NCBI GenBank assembly: GCA_964576765.1
Contig: CAZNWH010000014.1
Location: 1 to 30,676, forward strand
Source of the DNA: Hellea sp964576765
GTDB lineage: Bacteria > Pseudomonadota > Alphaproteobacteria > Caulobacterales > Maricaulaceae
DNA length: 30,676 nt
Direction: 5' to 3'
Shown: in pieces, positions 16,204 through 24,819 of the stretch
How positions within the stretch are numbered: the stretch's first letter is position 1
How the letters are laid out: each line of letters begins with the position of its first letter
Program-made: the position numbers and the translations under genes
The notes under the pieces: generated by a model
The model's input: the letters and a program-made list of their open reading frames with translations, nothing else
Databases searched by the model: none
What the model was told of the DNA's origin: nothing

Positions 16204-17157
16204 ATGACACCTCAATCCCCCTTATCTATTCATAATGTTTCGAAGTCTTTTGGCGGGAAAATCGCTGTCGAAAATGTCAGTTTTACGGTCCATCCCGGAG
16301 AAATTATTGGGTTTCTTGGGCCTAATGGCGCTGGAAAGACAACCACATTACGTATGGCTCTCGGCTTGATTAAACCTGATAGCGGTCATATCAAATTATT
16401 TGACGGCGAGCCGGGTCATGAGGCCAATTTCGGGCGGATTGGGTTTTTGCCTGAAGAACGCGGCCTTTATAAAAAGCAAACGGCGCGTGAGAGTATTGCC
16501 CATATGGCGCGCCTAAATGGTCTTAAGGGTAAAACCGCCTTCAAATTAGCTGATGATATGTTGGATAAATACGGCCTCTCTGAAGCCAAACGTAAAAAAA
16601 ATAAAGACATGTCTAAAGGCATGGCGCAAAAAATTCAGCTTTTATCAGCTATAGCCCATGATCCCGAATTTTATATTTTAGATGAGCCTTTCTCGGGCCT
16701 TGACCCCGTAAACCAACAAGTACTTGAGGCAATGGTGCGTGAAATTGCCGAGCAAGACAGCACTATTATTTTCTCTACTCATGTCATGGAACATGCGGAA
16801 CGCCTGTGTGACAGGATTATTCTTATGGCCGGTGGGCGTATCGTTTTTGATGGGACGACAGAGGACGCTCTCGCCAAAGCGCCACGCCGTATGGTTATTG
16901 GCTCGGATAGCCAAGGGTTAGAAGATGCGGTCTCGCCTTTCGCTAAATTATTAGAAACACGCGAAGATGGAGCGCTCAACCTTATTTTCAAAGATGATGC
17001 TAAAAGCCAAGATGTCTTAGAGCGCTGTGTAAACCAAAAAATAAACCTCACGCGTTTTGAACCTAAGCAACCGACGCTTCACGAAGCTTTTGTTGCCATG
17101 GTCGGAAAAGACTTGCTCGCTACCATGGAGCTTGAAAATGAGGGGGCCGCATCATGA
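16204..17157 (+). CDS. ABC transporter ATP-binding protein (NatA-like)
   Basis: This 317-residue ABC ATPase has Walker A GPNGAGKTTT, the signature loop MSKGMAQK in place of LSGGQ (usual for the NatA/ABC-2 group), Walker B FYILDEPFSGLDP, and the switch histidine in FSTHVMEHAE. After the ATPase core a C-terminal domain of about 90 residues follows, also usual in this group. It would energise the permease encoded next, whose start overlaps by 4 nt (ATGA). The start at 16204 has only a weak AAGG about 11 nt upstream. The substrate cannot be told from sequence. Confidence 0.92.
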   Translation: MTPQSPLSIHNVSKSFGGKIAVENVSFTVHPGEIIGFLGPNGAGKTTTLRMALGLIKPDSGHIKLFDGEPGHEANFGRIGFLPEERGLYKKQTARESIAHMARLNGLKGKTAFKLADDMLDKYGLSEAKRKKNKDMSKGMAQKIQLLSAIAHDPEFYILDEPFSGLDPVNQQVLEAMVREIAEQDSTIIFSTHVMEHAERLCDRIILMAGGRIVFDGTTEDALAKAPRRMVIGSDSQGLEDAVSPFAKLLETREDGALNLIFKDDAKSQDVLERCVNQKINLTRFEPKQPTLHEAFVAMVGKDLLATMELENEGAAS

Positions 17158-18632
17158 ATATACCTGCTATAAATCTGCGCAGAACGCTTTTAATCGCGCG
17201 CCGTGATTATTTGGGTTACATTAAAACGTGGGGATTCTGGATATCATTTGTTCTGCCGGTTATCATTGGTGCGATTATTATGGTGGCTATGGTGATGGGC
17301 GTGAATGTCTCACCGACGAAATATGAAACTATTTTAGACGAAACGGGCTTACATGGGGCGGCCATACTCCAAAAAGACAAAGATAAAAATGATGCTATAT
17401 TAGGTGCGATGTTGACGGGTATTGGGAAGACAGTTCTGAATGAGAGCGATACTGAAACATTAGAAGAGATCATTAAGGCTGACGGTGCCGATGCTGGGAA
17501 AGCGTTTTTAGATCAAAAAATACCGGGTACAAGCAAACGACTTAAAGCTGTTGATTCTAAGTTGATTTTTGTGGCTCCCCCGGTTGATAATCTACAAGAG
17601 CTGAAACCTTATCTCTTAGGCGATAAAGTGATTACGCATGAAGGCAAGGATGTCAAACTTAGCGGTGCTCTGCATATTTATGATAATGGGGATTTAACAG
17701 CTGATTATTGGTCTTCTAACGTCACGGACAACCCGGTTCGCCGTTTAGCGGATAGTTATTTTAAAGATAAATCTGGTGATGAGTATCTCCAGACAGGAAA
17801 TTTAAACCAAAAAGGTTATAAGAAAGCCCGAAGCGAGAGTCTGGAGGTCACCGCTTTCGACCCGACTAAAAAAGAAACACAGCATGGAGATGGCCAAGCC
17901 GTTACGGCTAAAGACCGTGTTCCTTATGTGGTTGCTTTTGGGTTGTCCATGTTCTTGTGGTTCACTGTCTTTTCCGGGGCCTATATGCTGCTCACGTCAA
18001 TGCTCGAAGAGAAAATGAATAAGCTTTTAGAAATGATGCTAGCGACGACCCGCTTTTCCGAAATTATTTTGGGTAAATTACTGGGCGTAGCAGGACTAAC
18101 CCTTACGATGATTTTGCCCTATATTCTTATGGGTATTGTCGGGGTGATTGGGTTTGTTCTCTATGGTGATCCTGAAATCGCCCAAGGATTAGCCAAAGGG
18201 TTTAATGCTCCAATGATTATATTCTTTCTGCTCTTCTTAGTGTTGGGATATATTTTCTATGGGTCTCTTTTTATTGCGCTCGGGGCTTTAGCCGAGTCCA
18301 TGCAAGATGCGCAAACTCTGACAACGCCTATCATGTTCATTCTTATGGGCTGTATGTTTGTGGTTACAACAGGTTTGACATCGCCAGATGGCCCGCTCCT
18401 AATATTTGCGAGTTGGTTTCCATTATCCTCGCCCTTCGCCATGATTATGCGATTGCCGGCTAATCCTCCGCTTTGGCAGCTTTGCCTGTCAGTGGGCTTA
18501 TTATTAGTGTGTACTTTAGGCGTTGTAATATTGTCAGGCCGTATTTTCCGCTTTGGAGTGCTATCAGGCTCTGGCGTTAAAGGCGCAACCGACTGGTTTA
18601 AACGCACGATATTACGCCGCAAGACAACATGA
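17154..18632 (+). CDS. ABC-2 type transporter permease (NatB-like)
   Basis: This 492-residue membrane protein has one N-terminal membrane helix (about residues 24-47, FWISFVLPVIIGAIIMVAM), a large soluble, probably periplasmic domain (about 50-255), and then five more hydrophobic helices (VAFGLSMFLWFTVFSGAYML, LGVAGLTLTMILPYILMGIV, IIFFLLFLVLGYIFYGSLFI, MFILMGCMFVVTTG, LCLSVGLLLVCTLGVVIL). The motif SMLEEKMNKLLEMMLAT after helix 2 is typical of ABC-2/NatB exporters. It pairs with the ATPase encoded just upstream. The cargo is unknown. Confidence 0.9.
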   Translation: MNIPAINLRRTLLIARRDYLGYIKTWGFWISFVLPVIIGAIIMVAMVMGVNVSPTKYETILDETGLHGAAILQKDKDKNDAILGAMLTGIGKTVLNESDTETLEEIIKADGADAGKAFLDQKIPGTSKRLKAVDSKLIFVAPPVDNLQELKPYLLGDKVITHEGKDVKLSGALHIYDNGDLTADYWSSNVTDNPVRRLADSYFKDKSGDEYLQTGNLNQKGYKKARSESLEVTAFDPTKKETQHGDGQAVTAKDRVPYVVAFGLSMFLWFTVFSGAYMLLTSMLEEKMNKLLEMMLATTRFSEIILGKLLGVAGLTLTMILPYILMGIVGVIGFVLYGDPEIAQGLAKGFNAPMIIFFLLFLVLGYIFYGSLFIALGALAESMQDAQTLTTPIMFILMGCMFVVTTGLTSPDGPLLIFASWFPLSSPFAMIMRLPANPPLWQLCLSVGLLLVCTLGVVILSGRIFRFGVLSGSGVKGATDWFKRTILRRKTT

Positions 18633-18654
18633 TTTATTTGCGCTAATATGGGTT

Positions 18655-19329
18655 ATGACAGATCCTTCTTATAGTGCTCGTCAGGCCATATTAAAGGCTA
18701 TCTTACCTATAGTCGCTTTTGATGGCTGGACGGCTAAAAGCCTGACGGATGCCGTCGCTCAAACCGAATTACCAAAAGGGGCTGGCGAACTATATTTTCC
18801 TGAAGGTCCTTTGGAAGTCATCAGCTTTTGGTCTGATGAGATGAACCGACGCACAGAAGATAAGCTTGCAGTTTTAGATCAAAGCGACATGAAGATACGG
18901 GATAAAGTGACCGCGGGTGTATTGGCGCGCCTCAAAGCCATTGGTGTGCATGAAGAAGCTGCGCGGCGGGCGGTGGCCCGTCTAACATTGCCTGATGCGA
19001 TAGGGCAGGGACCCAAGCAATTATGGATTTCGGCTGATACCATATGGCGGGCGATAGGGGATACCAGCACGGACGGAAATTATTATTCCAAACGCACAAT
19101 ATTATCCGGCGTGATAGGAAGTACGTTGGCTGTCTGGTTGTCCGATGGCGGGTCTGACAAAACTAAATCCCGTGAGTTTTTGGATGCGCGTATTGCCAAT
19201 GTGATGCAGTTTGAAAAAGCGAAATGGGGCTTTAAATCCCGAACAAAAGATTGGCCTAAACCCGCCGAGATTTTGGGAGTATTACGCTATGGCGGCACCC
19301 GTAAACGTCGCCGACGCAGACGGGGATAG
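18655..19329 (+). CDS. COQ9-family protein (ubiquinone biosynthesis)
   Basis: The 224-residue protein starting MTDPSYSARQAILKAILP has a TetR-like helical N-terminal part with FDGWTAKSLTDA, then the COQ9-type central and C-terminal helices (LYFPEGPLEVISFW, LWISADTIWRAIGDTSTDGNYYSKR). COQ9 binds lipids and quinone precursors and assists COQ7 in mitochondria; bacterial homologues are common in alphaproteobacteria. The Arg-rich tail RKRRRRRRG is unusual. I chose the ATG at 18655; longer in-frame starts would overlap the permease. In many alphaproteobacteria this gene lies by rpsU, which is not seen here. The stop faces nrdJ with a 5-nt gap. Confidence 0.88.
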   Translation: MTDPSYSARQAILKAILPIVAFDGWTAKSLTDAVAQTELPKGAGELYFPEGPLEVISFWSDEMNRRTEDKLAVLDQSDMKIRDKVTAGVLARLKAIGVHEEAARRAVARLTLPDAIGQGPKQLWISADTIWRAIGDTSTDGNYYSKRTILSGVIGSTLAVWLSDGGSDKTKSREFLDARIANVMQFEKAKWGFKSRTKDWPKPAEILGVLRYGGTRKRRRRRRG

Positions 19330-19334
19330 CTAAT

Positions 19335-22300
19335 TTAAGAACAGCCTGTCGTCGTGCCGCAACTATCGCATTTTTGGCATGTGCCATTACGGATTAAAGT
19401 AAAATGCCCGCAATCCGGACAAGGGTCTCCTGTATAGCCTTGGAAGCGTGCTGTTTGTGCCGCTAAGGGCATGGAGGGGTTGCCTAAAGTTCCAGATTTT
19501 TTGACTTCAGCCTTTTGAATTTCCTCTATATCTATATCCGGTGCTTCTGAGTCTAGCTCTAAGGCGAGAGGGTCTTCTTTTTCGGCTTTAGGTACAGTAA
19601 AGGGAACGATATTATCATCGCCGGAATTTTCGCGGTTAAATCCTTTGGAGTAACCTGGTAGCATGAGCTGTTTGTCTTCCGGAGTCCGTCCCCCATGGCG
19701 TTCAGCCGCGCCGAGGCCGAGTTGATCTCCTGCAGCGGAATTAGGGTCGACATGGGCAAGGTCATCCCACCCTAGATAAGAAATACCAAGTTCGCGGAAT
19801 ATATAATCCAAAATCGAATTGGCAAATTTTATACGGTCATTTCCTGTCACATGTCCCGAAGGTTCAAAGCGCGTAAAGACATAGGCTTCGACAAATTCTT
19901 CCAGCGGGACGCCATATTGAAGTCCAATGGAAATTGCGATTGCAAAATTATTCATCAGGCTTCTAAAGGCTGCGCCCTCTTTATGCATATCAATAAAGAT
20001 TTCACCGAGGCTCCCATCGGCAAATTCTCCTGTGTGTAGATAGACTTTATGTCCGCCCACTGATGACTTTTGAATATAGCCTGTACGCCGGTCCGGCAGG
20101 CGCTCGCGCTTAATCGGTTTTTCAACCACGCGTTCGATAATTTTCTCGACAATACGCTCCGCCCCAATCGCGGCTTTGGTCGCCGCGGGTTGATTAATGG
20201 CGTCTTCAAGGTCATCTAAATCGGTATCGGAAAAGACAGCGGAATTAAGAGGTTGTGACAGTTTGGAGCCGTCACGGTAAAGGGCAATAGCTTTAAGGCC
20301 CAGATTATGAGCTTGGTGATAAATATCCGCGCATTCATCTATAGTGGCAATAGCCGGCATATTGACAGTTTTAGAAATGGCTCCAGAAATAAAGGGCTGG
20401 GCTGCGGCCATCATCAAAATATGAGACTGGGCACTAAGTGCCCGCGTGCCAGTCCGTCCGCAAGGCGTCGCGCAATCAAATATGGGTAAATGTTCAGCGG
20501 CCAAATGCGGCGCGCCTTCTAGCGTCATAGCGCCTGAGCAATGAACATTGGCCGCTTCGATATCGTTCGTATCAAACCCGAGCAGTGGGAGAAGGTCAGA
20601 GCCATGTGCGTTTAATTGTTCTTCAGAAAGCCCTAGTCCACCCTTGCAAAATTTATCACCGAGTGTCCAGCGTGAGAAAACAAAACGAATGTCAAAGGCC
20701 TCCGGTAGAGCGGATTCGATAAGCTCTAATTCATGATCGCTAAATCCAACTTCTTTGAGGCGGGCATGATTAACACCCTCAGCGTTTTTAAGGGTTCCGT
20801 GGCCTAGAGCATAGGTAATGATATCTTTTGTTTGCTTTTCCGAATAACCAAGGGCGCTGAGCGCGCGCGGAACAGAGCGGTTGATGATTTTAAAATGTCC
20901 CCCGCCCGCGAGTTTTTTAAATTTCACCAGAGCAAAATCAGGCTCGATCCCTGTTGTATCGCAATCCATTAACAAGCCGATTGTTCCGGTTGGCGCAATG
21001 ACGCTGACTTGAGCATTTCTATAGCCTGTCTCTGTTCCCATCTTTTGGGCTTTCGCCCATAGGTCAACGCCTCGTCTGCAAAGGCCATCAAAGGGACAGT
21101 CCGAGCGGTTAAGCGGTGTGGGTTGATAGGACAGTCCTTCATAGGCGACGCGGCCTTCGGCGGCTAGTCGGTGATTTTGTATAACGCGCATCATCGGTTT
21201 CGCATTTTCTTTATAGCGCGGGAAAGGGCCCATGGATTTCGCCATTTCGGCCGAGGTTAGGTAAGCAGCGCCTGTCAAGACTGCAGTTATCGCGCCCGCA
21301 GCCGCGCGGCCTTCAGTGCTGTCATAGGCGATGCCGGAAGACATAAGCAGCCCGCCAAGGTTAGCATAACCCAGACCTAATGTCCGGAATTCATAAGACC
21401 GCTTTGCAATGGCTTCGGATGGAAATTGAGCCATCATGACTGAAATTTCCAGAACGATTGTCCAAAGACGCGAGGCATGTTCAAAGGCTTTGAGATCAAA
21501 TTGATTGTTATCTAGTCTAAATTTTATCAAGTTTAGCGAGGCCAGATTACAGGCCGTATCGTCCAAGAACATATATTCTGAACAGGGATTAGAGGCCGTT
21601 ATAGGTCCGGACGCTGAACAGGTATTCCAAGCATTAATGGTATCATGATACTGAACCCCAGGATCAGCGGATGACCACGCCGATTTTGCAATCTTATGCC
21701 ATAGCTCCCGGGCGCGTATATTTTTCGCCACGGCCCCATCCGTTCGACGAATCAGGTCCCATGTTTCATCATTCTTGACAGCGTCCAAAAAAGCATCTGT
21801 GACCCGCACGCTATTATTAGCATTTTGACCAGAAACGGTTCGGTAAGCTTCGCTATCCCAATCGGCATCAAGTTCAGGAACATCAATTGTATCAATGCCT
21901 TGACGTGCCAGATGTAAGGTGCGCTGTATCGCGCCGTCAGGCACACCGTCGCGGCGGGCTGCTTTAATTTCGCGTTTAAGCGCAGCATTTTCAGCGACGT
22001 CGAAACATTCTTCTTCGGTTCCTGAACAATTAATACAGGCTTTTATAATTGCATTGAGCCGCTTTTTTAAGACTTTCGATCCCGCAACCAATGCGGCAAC
22101 TTTCATTTCTTCCGATGTTTTCCAATCAATAAAGGCCTCGATATCAGGATGGTCTATATCAACGATCACCATTTTGGCCGCGCGGCGAGTCGTTCCGCCA
22201 GATTTGATTGCGCCGGCAGACACGTCCCCGACTTTGAGAAAACTCATTAATCCTGATGAGGCCCCGCCGCCGGATAGAGGTTCGCCTGCGCCGCGCAGAT

Positions 22301-23009
22301 TTGAAAAATTGGATCCGGTTCCAGAGCCATATTTAAAGAGACGGGCTTCGCGCGACCATAAATCCATGATGCCGCCTTGGCCGACAAGATCATCTTTAGC
22401 TGATTGAATGAAACACGCATGAGGTTGCGGATGCTCATATGCTCCGCTTGACTTCTCCACGTCACCTGTCTGGTAATCAACATAGCTATGGCCTTGGGCT
22501 GGTCCGTCTATACCATAAGCCCAATGGAGCCCTGTATTAAACCATTGGGGTGAATTTGGCGCCGCGATTTGAGCTGCCAACATAAAACGGAGTTCATCGT
22601 AGAAATTACGGGCATCATTTTCAGCGTTAAAATAGCCGCCTTTCCACCCCCAATAGGTCCAGCATCCTGCGAGTCTATCAAAAACCTGACGGGCATCAGT
22701 TTCTCCGCCATATTTGAAAAGTTTTTTCCTGCGCTTGGGTTTAGTATCATTAGCGACATGTCTTCGCAGCCAATCAGGGACATTATCCTCATCAACGGGT
22801 TTTAAAAGAGATGGAACACCAGCGCGCCGAAAATATTTTTGCGCCAATATATCACAAGCCACTTGTGACCAGTTTTCGGGAGCTTCAAATTCAACGGCTT
22901 CTGTAATAGACTCGCCCGAAATATCACGTATTTCGCTACGCACTTTGGCGAAGGTAATGTCAGCGTAAGGGCTTTTTCCTGCTGTCGTGAAGTGGCGTTT
23001 AATCTGCAT
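19335..23009 (-). CDS. nrdJ: Adenosylcobalamin-dependent ribonucleoside-diphosphate reductase, class II
   Basis: This 1224-residue class II reductase makes deoxyribonucleotides with vitamin B12 and no oxygen. The radical site NPCSE has C476 and E478. The redox cysteines are C199 (HACFIQ) and C487 (TACNLASL); the 11-residue spacing between the radical and second redox Cys fits NrdJ. Further family motifs are PNSPQWFNTGLHWAYG, YGSGTGSNFS and SVIAPTGTIGLLMDCDTTGI. The C-terminus has a zinc-binding CPDCGHF...CQKCDSCG cluster and ends CS. No cobalamin riboswitch is possible in the 37-nt gap upstream. It is the last gene after greA and the ELM1-family gene. Thioredoxin (7225-7566) may be its reductant. 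Confidence 0.97.
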   Translation of the reverse strand: MQIKRHFTTAGKSPYADITFAKVRSEIRDISGESITEAVEFEAPENWSQVACDILAQKYFRRAGVPSLLKPVDEDNVPDWLRRHVANDTKPKRRKKLFKYGGETDARQVFDRLAGCWTYWGWKGGYFNAENDARNFYDELRFMLAAQIAAPNSPQWFNTGLHWAYGIDGPAQGHSYVDYQTGDVEKSSGAYEHPQPHACFIQSAKDDLVGQGGIMDLWSREARLFKYGSGTGSNFSNLRGAGEPLSGGGASSGLMSFLKVGDVSAGAIKSGGTTRRAAKMVIVDIDHPDIEAFIDWKTSEEMKVAALVAGSKVLKKRLNAIIKACINCSGTEEECFDVAENAALKREIKAARRDGVPDGAIQRTLHLARQGIDTIDVPELDADWDSEAYRTVSGQNANNSVRVTDAFLDAVKNDETWDLIRRTDGAVAKNIRARELWHKIAKSAWSSADPGVQYHDTINAWNTCSASGPITASNPCSEYMFLDDTACNLASLNLIKFRLDNNQFDLKAFEHASRLWTIVLEISVMMAQFPSEAIAKRSYEFRTLGLGYANLGGLLMSSGIAYDSTEGRAAAGAITAVLTGAAYLTSAEMAKSMGPFPRYKENAKPMMRVIQNHRLAAEGRVAYEGLSYQPTPLNRSDCPFDGLCRRGVDLWAKAQKMGTETGYRNAQVSVIAPTGTIGLLMDCDTTGIEPDFALVKFKKLAGGGHFKIINRSVPRALSALGYSEKQTKDIITYALGHGTLKNAEGVNHARLKEVGFSDHELELIESALPEAFDIRFVFSRWTLGDKFCKGGLGLSEEQLNAHGSDLLPLLGFDTNDIEAANVHCSGAMTLEGAPHLAAEHLPIFDCATPCGRTGTRALSAQSHILMMAAAQPFISGAISKTVNMPAIATIDECADIYHQAHNLGLKAIALYRDGSKLSQPLNSAVFSDTDLDDLEDAINQPAATKAAIGAERIVEKIIERVVEKPIKRERLPDRRTGYIQKSSVGGHKVYLHTGEFADGSLGEIFIDMHKEGAAFRSLMNNFAIAISIGLQYGVPLEEFVEAYVFTRFEPSGHVTGNDRIKFANSILDYIFRELGISYLGWDDLAHVDPNSAAGDQLGLGAAERHGGRTPEDKQLMLPGYSKGFNRENSGDDNIVPFTVPKAEKEDPLALELDSEAPDIDIEEIQKAEVKKSGTLGNPSMPLAAQTARFQGYTGDPCPDCGHFTLIRNGTCQKCDSCGTTTGCS

Positions 23010-23046
23010 AATTGTGAGTCTCTATATAACAAAATAAGGATTTTTC

Positions 23047-24027
23047 CTAATTCATTACAGCGTATCTTGAATCGTATATCGCCCAAAGTTTTTCTGCGAT
23101 TCGGGTTGTTTCATCAAGCGGTTCATATTTATTTGCGCTTAACTTGCCTTCAAAGAGGCCTATATGGCATCGTTCCATAAGACGGTCATAAAGTATTTGA
23201 AATTTCCCGGCTTTGCCTTCCATAGGAAGCCGGAACACGGTTTTACCTGTGCTCGCCGCTTCGGTCAGCATATTGGTACTGTCCTCAGTCACGAATATAA
23301 AACTGGCACCGCCCAAAAAGGCGGTATAGGGATTAGGGCCAGATCCGTCATAGAGCCATGTATGCTCATGTTTTTGCACAAAATCTTCCCAACCTTTTCG
23401 AGCAAAGGCGGGTGTTCGCCGCGATGTTGAAATCAGAAGACTCAAACCATCATCCATGAGTCTATTGGCTATCTTTAAATGCGTATCATGTATCGCAGGC
23501 GTAAGTTTATGTGCCTTAGAATTTCCACCGATTAATAAAGCGGCCCGGGGTATTGGGAGTGCCTCTAATTGATCGAAAAATATAAGGCTGCGCTCGGTTA
23601 TTTCTGCTTTGATAATGCGGTTGGGAGACCCGATCATTGTTTCTACATTAGGGCCCGTTAAATTGTCATGTTCTGGGGCTATTACGAGATCAAATCGAGA
23701 CGGGTCAATTTTTGGATCTTGAATATAAGTTGTGAAACACTCGGGAGAATCTTTTTTAAGAGCTAGGAGAGGCGCTATGGCTTGTCGGCCACAGCCAATA
23801 GCAAAATCTGGTGGCATACCCATAAGACCGTAGTCAGAAGGGTTAGATTTCAAAGAATATTGAAGTCTCGGACTTGCTGCTTTAAATGCAGCGCCATTTT
23901 CAATCACATGGACAATGATCTTTGTGGTTCTTAAACGGGCGGCAGCTTCGGCTAGTCCCAAGGCTTGATTTTCTATACCGCGCCGCCCGTCTGAAATGAC
24001 TAGGCAGCTAAGCGGCTCAGATGTCAT
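23047..24027 (-). CDS. ELM1/GtrOC1-family protein (DUF1022)
   Basis: This 326-residue protein opens with CLVISDGRRGIENQALGLAEA, the signature of the family related to the plant mitochondrial fission factor ELM1, and continues with PDFAIGCGRQAIAPLL, TYIQDPKI, DLVIAPEHDNL, ALLIGGNSKAHKL and FVTEDSTNMLTEAASTGKTV. The fold looks like GT-B glycosyltransferases, and a role in envelope glycolipid or membrane processes has been suggested for bacterial members; that is not shown. The start overlaps the greA stop by one base (TAATG). Relatedness is clear; function is unknown. Confidence 0.88.
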   Translation of the reverse strand: MTSEPLSCLVISDGRRGIENQALGLAEAAARLRTTKIIVHVIENGAAFKAASPRLQYSLKSNPSDYGLMGMPPDFAIGCGRQAIAPLLALKKDSPECFTTYIQDPKIDPSRFDLVIAPEHDNLTGPNVETMIGSPNRIIKAEITERSLIFFDQLEALPIPRAALLIGGNSKAHKLTPAIHDTHLKIANRLMDDGLSLLISTSRRTPAFARKGWEDFVQKHEHTWLYDGSGPNPYTAFLGGASFIFVTEDSTNMLTEAASTGKTVFRLPMEGKAGKFQILYDRLMERCHIGLFEGKLSANKYEPLDETTRIAEKLWAIYDSRYAVMN

Positions 24028-24503
24028 TACTTGAAGGTAACTTCCAAAATTTCATAACCTTTTGACCCGCCCGGAGCAATGACTTCAAATGTGTCGCCGA
24101 CCTCTTTGGAGATCATAGCGCGCGCAATCGGGGAGGTGATAGAGACTTTGCCATTTTTAACACTGGCCTCATCTTCCCCAACAATTTGATAACTACTTTC
24201 TTCATCTGTATCTTCGTTCACGATTTTAACGATAGCCCCAAATTTTACAGTATCACCTGACATCTTGGATGTATCGATTACTTGGGCGAGTGACAATTTT
24301 GACTCAAGCTCTTGAATACGGCCTTCAATAAAGCCCTGCTTTTCCTTTGCAGCATGATATTCTGCGTTCTCAGACAAATCGCCATGTTCTCTGGCGACTG
24401 AAATAGCATTGATTACTTCAGGGCGTTCCACAGATTTTAAGTGTTTTAATTCTGTCTCTAAAGCAGCGTGTCCGCCAACAGTCATCGGGTATTTTTGCAT
24501 CAT
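24027..24503 (-). CDS. greA: Transcription elongation factor GreA
   Basis: This 158-residue protein matches GreA length and structure: an N-terminal coiled coil with the acidic tip loop REHGDLSENAEYHAAKEKQ, which enters the RNA polymerase secondary channel and stimulates cleavage of backtracked RNA, then a C-terminal FKBP-like domain (TVKFGAIVKIVNEDTDEE, ISSPIARAMI-type motif, GSKGYEILEV). GGA lies 8 nt before the start. The usual alphaproteobacterial neighbour carB lies upstream on the same strand but is separated by a urcA-like gene on the opposite strand. It is probably co-transcribed with the ELM1-family gene. Confidence 0.96.
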   Translation of the reverse strand: MMQKYPMTVGGHAALETELKHLKSVERPEVINAISVAREHGDLSENAEYHAAKEKQGFIEGRIQELESKLSLAQVIDTSKMSGDTVKFGAIVKIVNEDTDEESSYQIVGEDEASVKNGKVSITSPIARAMISKEVGDTFEVIAPGGSKGYEILEVTFK

Positions 24504-24555
24504 AAATTATCCAAAATTCTTAAGCCGCGCAGACATACGCACTTTTGCTCTGGAA

Positions 24556-24576
24556 TCAAGAGAAAACGTCTCTTGA
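24556..24576 (-). repeat. Inverted repeat in the greA 5' leader
   Basis: TCAAGAGA and TCTCTTGA form a perfect 8-bp stem around a 5-nt loop. It lies about 53 nt before the greA start. It has no T-run after it on the minus strand, so it does not look like a simple terminator; an operator or an mRNA stem are both possible. Confidence 0.45.
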
Positions 24577-24653
24577 AACTGCAGCTATATTAATTAGGCG
24601 GTGTTAAAGACAGTTTTACGATTCTGGAAGCATTCCATTATGTTACAAGTTAT

Positions 24654-24716
24654 TTATTGTTTTTCGATAAAATTTACTGGACTTTTGACGATAAATAAAT
24701 TATCGATAAACAATAA
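24654..24716. promoter_or_regulatory. Inverted pair of CGATAA-type operator-like motifs
   Basis: TTATTGTTTTTCGATAA (24654-24670) is the reverse complement, with one mismatch, of TTATCGATAAACAATAA (24700-24716). Between them CGATAA (24689-24694) and TTATCG (24700-24705) add another spaced inverted repeat. In all, four CGATAA half-sites lie in 56 nt. TTGACG (24685-24690) and TAAACA (24707-24712), 16 nt apart, could be the -35 and -10 boxes of the urcA-like gene. A dimeric repressor site over the promoter is inferred. Confidence 0.45.
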
Positions 24717-24819
24717 AGAGAAATTCCCTTCGAACTGACGTTCTCTTTATCCTGTCATCGGAGGAGTGCCATCTTGCCGATGACGGGCCCATTCGAACAT
24801 TTTGCGTCCGGCAAAATGT
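24713..24819 (+). other. Three consecutive hairpins, possible structured 5' leader
   Basis: Stem 1 pairs 24713-24722 with 24741-24750 (10 bp; ATAAAGAGAA with TTCTCTTTAT). Stem 2 pairs 24751-24761 with 24777-24787 (11 bp with one G-T pair) and has AGGAG in its loop. Stem 3 pairs 24797-24805 with 24811-24819 (9 bp, loop GTCCG). They abut each other directly upstream of the urcA-like start. None is followed by a clear T-run. The stems are seen in the sequence; their role is unknown. Confidence 0.45.

Noticed and set aside
16197..16235. Short ATG-initiated frame overlapping the ABC ATPase start
   Set aside because: It is 12 codons, lacks its own good ribosome binding site, and its protein (MSYDTSIPLIYS) shows no sign of selection; chance is likelier than a leader peptide.
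16609..16635. ABC signature loop MSKGMAQK differs from LSGGQ
   Set aside because: This variant is usual for NatA-type ATPases, so it does not point to loss of function.
23010..23046. Possible cobalamin riboswitch before nrdJ
   Set aside because: Only 37 nt separate nrdJ from the preceding gene and no B12-box-like sequence is visible; a cobalamin riboswitch needs about 200 nt.
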